A stretch of 64,000 nt of DNA from Stromatinia cepivora. Lineage: Eukaryota; Ascomycota; Leotiomycetes; Helotiales; Sclerotiniaceae. The stretch covers positions 372,001 to 436,000 of the forward strand of contig RCTD01000001.1 of the NCBI GenBank assembly GCA_014898415.1, read 5' to 3'. The position numbers and the translations under genes are program-made. Under the pieces are notes generated by a model. That model worked only from the letters and a program-made list of their open reading frames with translations. It had not been told where the DNA came from and searched no databases. This document shows, piece after piece, positions 36,761 through 50,350 of this stretch (its first letter is position 1; the number at the start of each line of letters is the position of its first letter).

Positions 36761-39000
36761 GGATCGGTACCTATAGCTAATCTCGCCATTCAAAGGCTGG
36801 TATTATAATAATATGTTACTGAATGGCAGATAGACACCTTGGATACATTGACCGAAAAGATTGGCTGATCACCTTTGTAGACAATCACTATTTTTGTTCG
36901 CTGGGATCGATTTCGCTCGATCGAATATACTATGAAGTGATTGACCTAAAACAGATCTCCTAAATCTATAGCCCTAGCCCAGCCCTAGCCAAATTCTGTA
37001 GCTTGATGCTTATCCAAAATTTCCCATAACCATATTCACCCCCTTCGTTCCGCCAATAATTAGAGCTCTGTTTACGATTGATTAAAAGCACTTGAGTACA
37101 GAAGACTCAATCTGGAAGTAGAAGTGTATTTGGGCTTCCAGCTCCCAAAGACACTCGACATTAAGATTGCAAGAGATTAATGTATCTGCGTTTATAATAA
37201 ACCTGAACACATTGGCGTACCGAAATTATCAATGTTTTCAAATACACCATACTTTCTTTTTCTAGGAAAGCTCCCACTTTATGTGTGGTCGTTTAGATAC
37301 AGAGTAGACAGTCGAGAACGTTAATCTACAACATGTCAATATCTACCGCGCTATTCCCTCGATCTACACTCTGATCATCCTATGCCCACTTCGTTTCAGA
37401 TGAACCCCTTTAAGAGACATCCACCGATTCCACTCTCTTTCTTCTATCCCATCCTACCCACTACATAAGGTTAGAGTAACAAACTAGCTAAGCGATCAGA
37501 AACATCCGCATATAGTACATATAGATCTAAGACTGATGCGAAAGCCCTCATTTAAACTTCTGGTCCGATCAACAAGATAAAGAAATGATTTGATATCAGT
37601 ACTCGAAACACCATTCGTTCTTGAATTTATAGGATGGAAAGGTCATCTTATCTCGGAGTTAGAGTATTTGGTCCGTGGATCAGGTAGGTGGTTTTTCATA
37701 TAGGAAATAAATTGGGAGAGCTAGGAGGGCAATATAAAATAAAATTCTATTAGAAGTTCCTGGAAAGCCCTTATTAGATGGCGATCTTTGGAGCCTTGAA
37801 TGTCCAATACTGCAGATGGTTGAGGGGTTAGTGTCCCATGTTCCTGGACTCCGTAGTTATTTGTGATCCTACTCCGTACGGTATCTAATTGATATTTCGG
37901 ATAAGGCTTCCTGTAGAATTTATACCCAAAGCTTATTTATGAGCTCGAGGAGAAAAACATTAGAGCACAAACTCTCATTATCTTATACTGCCATGCCACG
38001 CCGAGCCATGTTATCGCGATTGACAAAGACATATCATTCGTAAAACCCACACGATCAAACTCCAGGAATCAGTCCAGTTCTCATCTTAAGTAGCGGCATG
38101 GGGCCCGCATAAATACAACCGATAGCTCGCGACAGCCCTGCAAGTAAGTACCCGTTCACCCGTCTTTTATGATTCGTCTAGATTTCTGGAGTACAGAAAC
38201 AATATTGATATTGGTCGTCATCGTTCGTGGCCTTTGGGTGAGTTTTTTCATGCTGTTGTGAATTTGATGATCAATGGTTATTATTGTATTTTCTGTACTA
38301 TGTATAGAATATATTTGTTACTTGTTTATCAATGGGCTAAATAAAGCTACATATGACATTTTCCCAATTTCCCAATTTCCCAATTTCTCAATTTTCCGAA
38401 AGTTTCATCATTTTATGAGAATAATCAATTGACACTCAAAACAAATAAAGATATTTCCTGCATACTCCAATCTCGACAGGATAGAGTGGAGATTCGAATC
38501 TTCGACGAATAGATGACTTCATAAAGTATATGCGGTGTACCAAAGTACATGTAAACATGTAAATATTGCCTGTCCAGGCCTTCTCAACCACAAGCGGAAT
38601 ATCCATGTCGCCATACCAGTGATACCACAGACGATATCGACACTGAATGGACCAATCCATCTCCGAGGATAGAGAAATTTAGTAAGCTGAAGCTTGAGTG
38701 AATCAAGAGAAAACGGCATGGGGATGTACGGCAGGAACAACGAAGAGATTTGCAATAGTACCACCATAGGTTCTAGCTCCAATCACATCAACGAATCCCC
38801 TCATTACCATGGAATCTATCTAGGTAGGTAAGCAATTTCTCACTCAAACGCAAGAGAAATGAGAATTGGAGATGATAGAAGCTCTCAATCTCCGCCTAGT
38901 GGGGTCGAGAACATTCACTCTGTGGGTCGACAGGGGAACCGTTATCAAAGGGGAAATCATCCGGGATTTCACTTTCGATGTCCTCCATGCCTGAAAATTA
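36761..39000. other. Intergenic region, no gene seen
   Basis: About 2.2 kb without a convincing coding region. An 87-codon minus-strand frame at 38519-38782 has no recognisable feature. A short 8-bp tandem repeat is at about 38,358-38,395. Confidence 0.55.
38358..38395. repeat. 8-bp tandem repeat (TTTCCCAA)n
   Basis: Four to five copies of TTTCCCAA with the last copies diverged (TTTCTCAA, TTTTCCGA). Confidence 0.75.
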
Positions 39001-39002
39001 GA

Positions 39003-39015
39003 CACGTGTATATAT
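39003..39015 (+). promoter_or_regulatory. CACGTG box abutting a TATA element
   Basis: CACGTG (39003-39008) directly followed by TATATAT (39009-39015), about 190 bp before the start codon of the GPI-anchored protein gene. The intervening leader is CAA/CT-rich, typical for highly expressed fungal genes. Core-promoter role is inferred from position. Confidence 0.5.
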
Positions 39016-39200
39016 GACGCTGCCTCGTCCTTAGTTTCAACTTTTTGTTTCTTCTTTTCTGTATCCATCGATCAGTTACACTCTTTTACAACAATAGTAA
39101 TCTCACACTCTTTTACAAACTCAATCAACCTCTTCAAGATCCAACATCCAACAACTTTCTCCAAACAAAAAACCAAATCAATAAACTTCAATCTATCAAA

Positions 39201-39653
39201 ATGCAGTTCAACATCCTCGCCCTTACCGTTGCCGCCATGGCCTCTATCGCAGTTGCCACTGAGTAAGTCTTTGCGACTTCGTAAATCTAGATCGAACAAT
39301 ATTAACAATATTCATAGGACTGTCACCGTCTACGCTTGCCCAAGCTCCACTGGTCTCTCCGGCTCTGCTGCCACCGCTGGTGCTTCCTCTGGATCATCCA
39401 CTGGAGAATCTTCCGGTTCAAGCCCATCTGGTGTTGCTGCCGCTAGCGGTGTTGCTGCCCCAACTGCCTCCTCCGGTGTCGTTACCTCCCCCAGTGGAAC
39501 AAGCTCCCCAATTGCTTACGCAACTGGTGCTGCTGGACACATCCAAGCTTCTGCTTTCGGAATGGTTGTTGCTGGTGCCGTTGCTCTTGTAAGTTTTCTA
39601 TCCACATCTCCTACTCATGTATCCAAACTAACATACCCATTCAGTTCATCTAA
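39201..39653 (+). CDS. Small GPI-anchored Ser/Ala-rich surface protein
   Basis: Exons 39201-39262, 39318-39588 and 39645-39653 give 113 residues. The introns (55 and 56 bp) have donors GTAAGT and GTAAGT and acceptors ATAG and TCAG. Residues 1-20 are a signal peptide (MQFNILALTVAAMASIAVAT). The middle is rich in Ser, Gly, Ala and Thr (SGSSTGESSGSSPSG), a likely O-glycosylated stalk. The C-terminus (ASAFGMVVAGAVALFI) is hydrophobic and ends without a charged residue, as in GPI-attachment signals. Only one Cys is present in the mature part. It is expected in the plasma membrane or cell wall. No enzymatic domain is seen. Reading through intron 2 would instead add about 44 polar residues and bury the GPI signal, so splicing is preferred. 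The last exon encodes only Phe-Ile-stop. Confidence 0.82.
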
Positions 39654-40961
39654 ATTCCTTAATCGAGCATCGAATGGCGTCGAGATCTTTAACGATGGCG
39701 TCTACACTTCTTTTCGATAATGCGGCCGAATGAAATACCTTTTTCTTCTTTCGTAACTCAGCGACGAGATAGCCGATGTGTGATCTACACTTGCAACGCA
39801 AGTTAGATGGCTGGTTTGGTTAAATTACGGAGCTGCTGGACTGTTGCAGAGGATGTGGATGAGGCTTTGACATCGACTTCTCTGTTGTACATATGATACT
39901 TCATTGCAAACCTATTAAATCAACAAGGCTGTCGATTTGCAGAGCTGTGAATACTAAAAATTTAATAACTTCATCTTTTGATTCGTGATCGTGATTTTTG
40001 TGTTGAGATTTTGATTTCACCTTTCGACACCACATCGTTGATGTGAGCTCTTCAGTACCCTCATGTCGTACCCGCCTTGGGCCTTGGGTCTTGAGATCGT
40101 CGAAGTGCTGATGATCATCCAATATTTTACCTGCAAATCCGTTTCAAATATATTGAGCAGGACTCTACTTAGATGTCTCTTAGAATCTCAAAACAATAGC
40201 CCTAACTATTCTAGCAAACTTTCCGGACCACATCCACACGTAGAAACATAAATCTCGCCCAAAAGCACACTTTGACATGCTCCCCTCGAGTGAATGAGAG
40301 CGATCACATTATCGATGCGCGGGAAGACTGCTAGCAAGTCAAAAAGATGAAATGCAAGAGTATTTTCATATGAATATCAATGGCTGATGAGGATTCATGA
40401 TCATACCTGGAATCAAATATACTTACCTACCTGTGTTCGTTTGTCTAGAGCCTCACTCCGTATGACCTCCTTACCTGCAAGATCATCACAGCTCTCCCTC
40501 AACACACACAATCTGGTATTTCTACAAAACGCACTGATGTTCTCATCTCGTCAAGCACCATCATAAGTTCCTCTTTGAATATCCACCATAGCTGCGTGCA
40601 ATCTATTACTAGTATAACCTCTGGCTGTCTTTATCGCGGAGACGTACCTATTGCCTTTTCTATATCTACCTCCGTAATCATCAGTCAAAAATCAACAAGT
40701 TCATAGTAAATTCCGCATACAATTTACACAGAAAATACTTATTTATGTATTGGAGTAACACATCCCATAATAATCTCTGCAAAAATAAAAATAGGGGAGG
40801 AAATGAAGTTACCAATTTCCCTGCACGGTCACCCCAGCCAAGAAACCCCCACGCGAGCTTAGTTCGCCCAAAATCCCATCCATCATACAAATCCAAAGCT
40901 AAGCTTCCCTTCTCATGCAAATGCAAAGCCAACACCTCCATCACACTTTCCACAACTCAAA
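39654..40961. other. Intergenic region, no gene seen
   Basis: About 1.3 kb between the GPI-protein gene and URA6. It should hold the terminator of the former and the promoter of the latter. Short frames on both strands show no domain. Confidence 0.6.
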
Positions 40962-42119
40962 ATGGCACAACCACTCCCCCGATTCTCGCGTCGCTTCTTC
41001 CAACAATCTTCACCTCTGCAACATCTTCCTCGAACTCGCAGTTTCCGTCCTCAATTCCATGCAAACGCTAAATCAACCAGAGGTTATTCAACAGGAGGTC
41101 CTAATAATAGTCCGTTGAAGATCTGGCCTTTTGTAGCCATTACGTTGGTCGGAAGTGGTGCTTATGCTTTGATGGTTAGGAGTAGAGCTGGTACTGGTAT
41201 GTAATGTTTTGGTTTTTGTATTCAATTGGTTATGTTACGGGATGTATGAGGTGTGGGATTGGTATGGTGTTATGAATTGGAGCGATAATATGAAGGATTT
41301 CGAGAGCCGCTTTAATTTCTATCGATGCTTGGAGCTCATCATCATACATATGAGGATCTCTTCATTCACTTCTCTATCCATCTGCCAAAATCCCCCTGCT
41401 ACCTCTGCAATCTACACTCTTCGCAAAATAAATCCATATCTAACAACCAAACCACCACAGACATGACACCCCCAACCCCCCAACTCCCTTCCCCCAAAAA
41501 ACCCACACCCACCTTCTCCCCCGAAAAAGTAACCATCCTCTTCGTCCTCGGCGGCCCAGGAGCCGGGAAGGGCACCCAATGCGCCAACCTCGTACGAGAC
41601 TACAACTTCACTCATCTCTCCGCGGGTGACCTCCTACGAGCGGAACAAGAGCGACCGGGCTCTGAATTCGGCGAAATGATAAAAGATTACATCAAAAACG
41701 GGCTTATAGTCCCCATGGAAGTAACGGTCCAACTTCTCGAAAACGCCATGACAGACGTTATTTCCAAATCGCCTAACGGAACTGGAAAGTTTTTAATCGA
41801 TGGATTTCCGCGAAAATTAGATCAGGCGCATAAATTTGAGGACACGGTTTGTAAGGGAAGATATGTACTGTTTTATGATTGTCCGGAGGAGGAAATGCAG
41901 AGGAGATTATTGGAACGGGGGAAGACGAGTGGGAGGACGGATGATAATGCCGAGAGTATTAAGAAACGGTTTAAGGTTTTTGAGGAGACGAGTATGCCGG
42001 TTGTGGATTATTTCGATAGGCAGGGTCGCGTTATTAAGGTTAATGCTACGAAGACTCCTGAGGGCGTTTATGAGGAGACGAGGAAAAAGTTGGAGGAGAA
42101 GTTGGGGAAGACTTTTTAG
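40962..42119 (+). CDS. URA6: Uridylate (UMP/CMP) kinase with membrane-anchored N-terminus
   Basis: Exons 40962-41196 and 41461-42119 give 297 residues. The intron (264 bp) has donor GTATGT, a CTAAC branch site and acceptor CACAG. The kinase part carries the P-loop GGPGAGKGTQ (about residues 109-118), HLSAGDLLRAEQ, DGFPRKLDQ and the lid RGKTSGRTDDN, all as in yeast Ura6, which phosphorylates UMP (and CMP) with ATP in pyrimidine synthesis. The first exon adds about 78 residues: an Arg/Ser-rich, mitochondrial-presequence-like start (RFSRRFFQQ) and one hydrophobic segment (IWPFVAITLVGSGAYALMV). The second exon has its own ATG at 41463, so a short cytosolic form from a second start is possible. 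That exon 1 belongs to this gene rests on the in-frame splice junction. Confidence 0.9.
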
Positions 42120-42610
42120 GAGGGCTTGGGGTGAAATGGGACACGGTATAAGGATTGGAAGTAGGTGGGTATGGATATGGGTAGATTGCATGGGAGGGAC
42201 TTTAATAGATATTTGGGTGATGTATAATCCGGTAAAAATCTATCATACAGAGTATCAAAAGGGGCGTACATCAGTACAGAAAGTCATAATACGAACCTGG
42301 GATAGACACCTGTCATTCTCATTACATACTTGTAGAAATCATAAACATCAGGCATGTTCAAATGTACATCTCATTCAATATGTAGAAATCTATTCTTATC
42401 TTCTTTTCACTCCACGTCTTTTTCATGGCTTCATATCGTGGCTTCATTGTGAACATGAAAATAATGGATGTTCTCCTACACCATTACCAGATGCTAATGC
42501 AAACCATTTGCCTTTGCCACTGTACAAACATCTAAGAACGCCGACGAAAACGAGGAACCTTTTTTGAGACCAATCCATGAATTAATACCAACTTTCATGA
42601 GTTGATAATT
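42120..42610. other. Convergent intergenic region URA6 / eIF3m
   Basis: About 490 bp between two convergent genes, expected to hold both 3' UTRs. No gene seen. Confidence 0.6.
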
Positions 42611-43939
42611 CTAATCAGTACCCATCTCAACCATGTTATCCCTTCTTCGTCCAGCATTCATACCCTGCGCACCAGAAACCTTCTTATCAGCCTCCTGGAT
42701 TTCTTTCTCCTTCTGGGTTTCAGCAGCTTGTCTCTCCCTGCTAATAACCTCCTTTACACCTCTCAAACTCTCCTTCCATTGATCCAACCTCGTGGCTACC
42801 TCACGCCATTGCTTCTCCCCAAATACACGGTATGTAGTTCTGTGGATGAGGAAAACTTGCTTCTGTTGTGATAATTTTCCCTCGACCAAACCAGCTCGGA
42901 TAACATCGATAACCCACATCTCAACATCTTCAGGTGCGACTTGCAAAGCTTTGGAAATGCGTCGGTATTCGAGTTCGCGGGTATGGGTCGAGGCTGCCAA
43001 ACTAGCCAAGGTAAGGAGTCGCATCTTGCGGTGCAACTTGCTGTTGTCCAGATTCTCCTTCTCGACAAATCCATCGTGCTCATCTAGGAAATCATTGTAG
43101 TCCTCGAGTTCCTTCTCGGCGAAAATTTCGAGGAGTTCTGAGTAGACTGCGTGGGAATCGCTCAAAGCTTGAATGGCGGGAAGAGAAGTGAGATCGTGGA
43201 AATCGAAATGAGTGTTTGAAAGGAGGGCAGTTCTTAATGCTTTGATGGCGAGTTTTTGAGCTTCTTCGGATGCAATTGCTTTCTCGTCTTTGCCGTCGAA
43301 AGTGCGGAGAGCTTTGAGAATGTATTGGTATGATTCCCTATACGTAGCGATTAGTAAAATATACTAAAGTCTCCAGGATTGACTTCAAACATACTCCTCC
43401 TCGCCTGAATCATCTGCCACTTCTGAGATCATTTCGAAAAGTTTTCTTTGGTCCTCTTCCTCGATACTCCATTCGGCAATCCAGGTGTCCAATTTCTTCA
43501 ACTGTGGTCGCAACATTTCGTAATTTCCACTGGTCTTGATAAGCTTGAGAACGGCCTGGAAGACATTAAATCTGGTCTCATTATCTGGTTGTAAAAGGTT
43601 GAAAATTGTTGTCATAACATTCAGCGCAAGGCCTGGTCCATTCAGAGGTGATGAAGTAATTGGTCTCGCGAGGTTGTCGCAAATTTTTGGGAGATACATG
43701 TTGACATTTGGAGATTGGACGCAAAGATAGACCAATAAATTGTATGCGGCAGTAAATTCTTTCTCTGGAGATGAGTTCAACGAGGCCGAAGCAGTGACGA
43801 GTTTCTTGAGAGCTTCATCCTTTTGGTTTTCTTCGAGGAGGGGTTGAACTTCTGGACCGATTTGAAGGTATTCGGCCAGCTCTTGTGCCAAATCGGCGAA
43901 ACTGCCGTCGATGAAGACTTGCTGCGTCGCGGGCGCCAT
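42611..43939 (-). CDS. EIF3M: Translation initiation factor eIF3 subunit m
   Basis: Exons on the minus strand are 43939-43395 and 43337-42611, giving 423 residues. The intron is 57 bp with donor GTATGT, a TACTAAT branch site and acceptor TATAG. The N-terminal half is helical ([20 protein letters not shown] at about residues 14-33). The C-terminal half holds a PCI domain, with [14 protein letters not shown] and then [20 protein letters not shown] as its winged-helix part. The tail is charged ([19 protein letters not shown]). eIF3m is part of the PCI/MPN core of eIF3, which binds the 40S ribosomal subunit in the cytoplasm. The length is usual for fungal eIF3m. It converges on URA6. Confidence 0.95.
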
Positions 43940-46900
43940 ATTTGCAGAAATGATCGAAATGTGGTTGAGGCGAGGAGGTTGGGGACTTCGATGAGGTAAA
44001 AATTACGATTCTTGAGGTTGTTGATATCAAAATGTTCTATTCTCTGTGGGATGCGCTAACCGAGGGGCTAGTAAGGTGGTATTTTTACAACGTAACTATA
44101 TCAGTACAAATAAGCATCAACGATAATTCGAAAGAGACAAAGAACGAACAATGATTAAATTTCACAAGAGAGGTGAGATATAGAAAGGAAGTTGTTTCGA
44201 ATTGATATGTAGGCGTAAAATTTTCTATGTTAACTTTATCCCGGAGGCTAGTGGGGAAGTTGTGAAATCCTCGCAAGCTGTTAGGCCGTTTGAAGTACTC
44301 AAAATCATCAAATCTTTTCAATTATATTGAAATCATAAACAACTACATGATTAATGAAAGAATGATTTGAAGATATAGGGGAAATGTATCTCGCTGTAAA
44401 GAATGGTCAATTAGACCAAACTTTGAAGCATTTAATTTCTGAGATTCTGAAAACCCAAGTGGGATTCATTAATGGCACCGGTGAGCTTTGTTTCTGATGA
44501 GTATTAGGACGATCATTTCTTGCATGCTTTCGAAGTAAACTCTCATACTATTGCTCCTTCTGAAGAAGAGAGTATTCCGAAAGATACATGAACTCGCATC
44601 GGTGGCACCCATAACAAGTTGTTCAGCATCTGCTTTCATTTATGCTTCGTGTCAGAGCAACCGAGCATGTCGGTCTGTAGCAGAAATGGCAAAGTAATTC
44701 ATTTCCATCTGTATCTATAATAAGCAATGAATCTTTTCCTTCTTCCGTCCTGGCACACGTCACACGTCCAAGGAGATAATTTATCCGCCCAGGGTGCTAG
44801 AGCTTCGGCGTCTTAACGCAAAATCCTCATGCTTTTTGGCTTGGTCTACGCATTTTCGGAAATGAATATATATAAGAAACTGCCAGCAAAACTTTCTCTC
44901 CAATCGTGTTGAAATCTCGATATCATATGCACATTGTGGCTCTAATCAACGCATATACGTCTTCCGTTCATTCTCTAAGAAGATCACAGAATATCAAAAC
45001 TCCAGCAGTCCTAAAAGTAAATGTGACGAACATATAAACGTCATCCGGGGAGTAGTCGAAAGTTAGACTTCAGTCAAATATCTTCGCATTTCTTATTGCA
45101 ATTAATATTAGAAATACTGACCTCGGGCACGAATGTTCGTAGGAACATTTACAGCAGAAGAGATAGTCCTGTATGAGCAGTGTAGACGCACCATCTATTC
45201 ATCCCTTATATTTGACAATAAAGTCGTAGGGCAGGAGGATAGATATAAATAGATGATCAGGCTCGTGGATGAGGAAGGTGGATAACACGTCTACTCGCCG
45301 CGCGGATTCGCCGATGAGCTTCAAATGCAGTCACTATTCTTAGCTTGGCATACCATAGGAAACCCATCACTATCATGTGCAATTGCTCTCTTCATAGGAA
45401 TATTCTCCCTGTCAATACTTTAATATCAACAACCTCAAAAGTTCCAGGCTCACCACACGATGATAAATCCAGATTGATCTCGAGAACAACCGCAACACTC
45501 ACCACGTCTGAGCTCCTTGCCTCACTGCCATCCCAACCTTCACTTCACTCAACCCTATAAAACCCATCACGTCCATCATCATCCTCACCACAAATTCACT
45601 CATGACACCCATCCCCCACTCGTCTTCCGTGAGTGCGAAAATCTATCGTTAAATGAAACCTAAAAACCAAGAATTAAATCGTACATGGTAACATGGAAAC
45701 CCCCTCGGATATGAGATCTATTACTAGCTGGCAACTTCGAAATGCGCCTTGGCTCCCCGATTGTCGTACTAAACAGTCCACAGCCCAAAAGCAGTTACAG
45801 TGCAATGCAGTGAATTCACCACAGCACCGCGACGACTCGGCGGGATGTGTGATGGCGGCGCGAAGCCGCCTGGAAACAATTGAGCGGATGTGTAAGCGAG
45901 GTCAGCATTACAGTTAGGGAGCAGAGGAGGCGATAGAATTCGTTGAATGTATCCGTGGTGTGTGATAGGGGCTCTGATCAGACTTTCGGGGATCTTTCAT
46001 TTCAATATTCACATTCAAGGCGGCTCATGGTAGGCATGTATGAATAAAGTTTTACTTTTGTTGTAAAAGTCCTTCCGAAGAAGTCTCGCAATGTTTAATA
46101 TTCGAGCCTGGCTAGAGCGAAGTGAAGTGAAGCCGGGTAGTGGACCGAGGTATGGATGGTTCTACTTTGACTAGATCTTCTTAGATAGATAGATACTCAT
46201 GATCATATTATCTTTTGCGGGATGGGAAAGTCGTATAACGAGAAGATTTCACTTCTCTGTGCACGTGTTGGTAATACCACATAGTAATCGAGAGAAAGAT
46301 TGAAGTGGAGAATGGTTTATGGGTGGCAAAGTGCTGTTTTCCTATCTCACGCAGTGCGTCTATGTAATAATGCCAATTTCATGTACCGCCATGTTTTCCA
46401 TAATATATGGAGAAGTACCTCTCATGTCTTCAAGCGGCAATAAACGAGAAATGGGGGACTGTCCGAATAAGTAGAATAATAGTCTTGAACTGATATGATT
46501 GTGCATAGCATTCAACTTACCTGCAAGTAACCTGTCTTATACACAGATGTGGGGGTGAAAACTTGATTGCAGAACATCATATTTTGTTGCTTGCTTTGGT
46601 ATATATGTACGAACAGTACTATTCGCTATACAATGACACAAAAGAAGTATTTTTGGCTGGCTTGTAAGATATAATCCTCACGATCCATATTAAATCTAGA
46701 GATAAATTAGGCCCTGATGGAGATGATGACTCCAGTAGAGTGGCTGTGTGCCATCCATCTATTTCATAGAGAATATAATTCTCTATGCCATATTTAAATT
46801 GAAAACGACCAGGGAGAAGGAAATAATGACACCTGTAGTTGCAAAGAGACGGGGAAGAACTGAATACCAGAGATTGTCTATAACTGTTATTTCTCCTATC

Positions 46901-47627
46901 CATTGTTTTTATTGCCATATTGAGTTACTTTATTGAAGAAACCCAGCAATCATGACATACTTTAAAAACATTCAGTCTTTTCCCTCACGTCTTGCAGCGT
47001 CATATCAAAATGTATACGTGTATTATGCGCCTGGGGGAGATCAAGACTGCATTGTCTTGTTCATATGATTAACTCCCATTGCCCTTAGCATGCTTCAAAA
47101 TACTTCGCAGAATATACGGTATATCCGGATGATGAACGGACGCTCGTCCTTCACCCACTGGCGACTTGAGGGTTGAGGAAGTACAAGGATCTTTTTGCCA
47201 CTGCGCCGTGTGCTTGTGAAAACTGAATGGCCCCAACACTTGTTGATATATAAAACAACTACAATTCGGAGCGTTGATTCATGACAGTGTGTATATGATA
47301 AAAGGAGGAATATGGTTGATTACTGAACATTTTGCCTTCCACGAGTATCGCTTTGGTGGCAAAGGAGAGGATTGCAGAAGAGCAATCAAAGATAGATGAA
47401 AGTAGTACCGTCATAGATTTCGTATTTCGTTCTTAGCGAGCAATATGTAAGAGATCTTATTGAAGATCAAAGACTAACCACATCCAGATTTGGATCGAAT
47501 ATCCACAGATTGAGCTTTGCTACTGTTGCATAGAATCGACATATTGAATTTCAAAGGCAAATACAGACTAAAAACTGATGTTTCATCCGATCTTCTTGCC
47601 CAGTTCAGTATGGTTGTGTGGTAGGAA

Positions 47628-47655
47628 TTGCAGGCAGTAATTGCAGGCAGTAATA
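47628..47655. repeat. 14-bp direct repeat
   Basis: Two adjacent copies of a 14-bp unit resembling GCAGGCAGTAATT. Confidence 0.7.
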
Positions 47656-50271
47656 TTTTGTGTACAGCACGGCTCGGCACGGCTTGCTTCCTCTCGTTCA
47701 GCTCGATGACAAGGTGGACAAATTCTGGATTCATCATGGTCGCAGATCTAGAAGAGTCGATGTTACCATTGCAAAATATTGACTCTGTTGGTGCCTCTCT
47801 CTCGTGGATCATTGCAAAGCGATCTTTGCGTTGGTTGACAACTTCATGCTAGTGTCGAAATCTTCAACTTATTTGTTGAGCATGGGGCCCGGATAGAGGT
47901 TTCAAAGCTTCAGAGTGTCTGTATGCAACTATGCCTCTGTATTTATTCAATGAAGTTGTCGTTAATATCAGTCTGCGAAGATTGGTGCAGTCCGATTTAT
48001 GTGATTTACCAAGGAGGTAATGACATCTCAGGTATTGTTCAAGTTGTGATGTCTTTCAAGCTTAAGCTTAAGATAGGGATTTAGGTTTCGAGGTCTGGAG
48101 GATTGTGGCGGAGGAGGGAAGGGGAAAGTTTTCCGTGGCGAGTTTTCGCATAAATTAACTATCACACAGCTTGAAAGCCATCAAAAAGGTTAGTATTTGT
48201 GGTAGACATTGTAGAGAGGACATAGACATTTTTGGTGATGTGGGCGATGTTGGAGGTCTTCTTGCAGGGCTAATCTCTTACCGAAATACGTCCAAAATAG
48301 TTACATCTCTCGAGTAGTGGAAATTCGCCCGGACTAGCGATGTTGCATTAGTTGGCAACATCTTGATGCCCTATGTCCCCTCAAAAGCTGTTACGTTGTA
48401 TGCTGGACTGGTACTGACCCCAAAATCAATGGCGAGATTCTATGACTTCAATACATGGAGGTCGAAACTCTTTCATGTTGCCAAGAAAATCTGGTAGGTT
48501 AGTTGTAAATGTGCAATACTCTGTTGCAATGCGTGAAGTGTGTTCTTGTCACTTCCGTGGCTTTCTGGTGGTCCACCAATAGAGCCAAAAGGAAACCACC
48601 CACAAACAGGTGCCCTGGTGGCTCTAATTACTTTTATTGCCGTCTGTTCTTACAGTTACCTTCTGTGAAATCAGGGGCCAGGTGGGTCTCTTCCCAACAA
48701 GAATGATCATGGGGGCCTAGGCCTAGCGATAGAACCATGGGTGTCACGGAAAACGTTCTGTCCAATGCCGTTAAAAAGGAAGCATGCACATGATGGTGAT
48801 ATGACAGGGCCAATTTCAGATTAATTACAAGTAGACTAGACTCGGAGTTACACACTCTTTGGGGCGACGTAGTCTCTTCGATGATTGAATCCCATAACCA
48901 GCTCATGGAGATATTTCAGACTCATTGCTGGCTTGTCACTTCACTTTTCCCGTTGCGCAGACCTAGAATTTGGGGCGGACCATGCGTGGGGCGTTTTGTA
49001 AGAGCACTGCTAGAGAGATGTCCAAGTCCAGGTATCAGGGAGAGAACCAATGATTTGTACCAATAGCAGTCTAACTGACCCAGTATCATGCAGCCATCCA
49101 TGTTGGAAAGTGGTTTTAATTGTAGAAACAACTTTCCACAGACAACCGACCACAGGGTGACCATGAGCCCTAAAAAAACGAATGGGGCCAGTGTAGTAGG
49201 CGGCAAATATCGACGTTTTTAGCCGAGAAACTTGAATGCACGATCAAATGGCTCCCTGTAGGAGTGTGTGTGAGTTGTACCATCTATCGGCTCGGCAATC
49301 ACTCACACCAAATATCTATCAGCCCAGCATTGATGAAGAAGTATATCGAGATCTTCCAATACATTTACCAGGAGGCGGGGAAGTTCTTATGTATAGGCCA
49401 TGCTCCTTCTGGTGTATTCGCCCCTACATCAGTAATGACTGGATACAAACACGGGATTTTAAGGGTTAACAAATGATATATGTACATTTCCGAGACATGA
49501 TTGGAAGACATGCCAGAATGGATTGCTTCCAAAAAAGCGTTTACCTTGACCAGGCCTCATATACCACCATGAAGAACAGTACTCAATTGCTATTCGCTGT
49601 TGCCATGAAGAGACTTGGTACTTAGTATTTACTCCCTCTACTCTACCGTCACTGAACGATGAACTGGTTTGTACTTTGTGAAAAAAGCTTAAATTTGACC
49701 CCAATGGTCAACGTCGACCATCGGAATGATTGAAATGTCTTCCATCTCCGGGGGGCGAGAAACCTCGAAAGTAAAAAGCCACGTTGACCTGATGAGTGTC
49801 AAACTTCCCCGTCGAGAAGCACAGCACCCACAAGTCAATGGTCACTGCGACGATATCCTCTTTGTTAAAGCAGCATTGGGTGGCGAGTACTTTGTTCTGT
49901 TCGGCAAATATTCTTTTTTTTTGGTTTTTGGTTTTTGGGCTAAAGTAACTTGGGCTCCTCTGTAAATGCTACGATGTGTGATGTGTGCATGAATGTGTAT
50001 ACTCGCAAGTGCGACGGAGGTAAGCGTAGGTCACGATGGAAAGTTTTTGATGAGATTTCATGGTGATCGTTTGCTTAATAGGGCTGGTGTGTTGTTGATC
50101 ATAGACTAAAACGTTAGATATCAGCCCCAAGTGTGGCGTAATTTACTATGATGAGTCCACCCACATGTTATTGGGCACGTACAAGAAAGATTAAGATGCT
50201 GAGAAACATTAATTGATATGACTGACGAACACGTAATATCTTTAAACCTGGCATTTATTGATGAATGCTAG

Positions 50272-50350
50272 TAAGCTAGTAATAAGTAAGCTAGTAATAA
50301 GTAAGCTAGTAATAAGTAAGCTAGTAATAAGTAAGCTAGTAATAAGTAAG
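50272..50350. repeat. 15-bp minisatellite
   Basis: Five perfect copies of TAAGCTAGTAATAAG followed by a partial sixth; a related GCTAG lies just upstream. Perfect identity means recent expansion. The array shows no RIP, as expected for a repeat far below the usual length threshold. Confidence 0.92.

Noticed and set aside
36975..36998. CCCTAGCCCAGCCCTAGCC as interstitial telomere repeat
   Set aside because: The unit is not TTAGGG/CCCTAA in tandem; too short and irregular.
38488..38505. GATTCGAATC-like sequence as a tRNA T-arm
   Set aside because: No matching acceptor, D or anticodon stem could be found around it on either strand.
41836..42567. 243-codon Arg-rich frame overlapping URA6
   Set aside because: Out-of-frame shadow of the kinase coding sequence with extreme Arg content.
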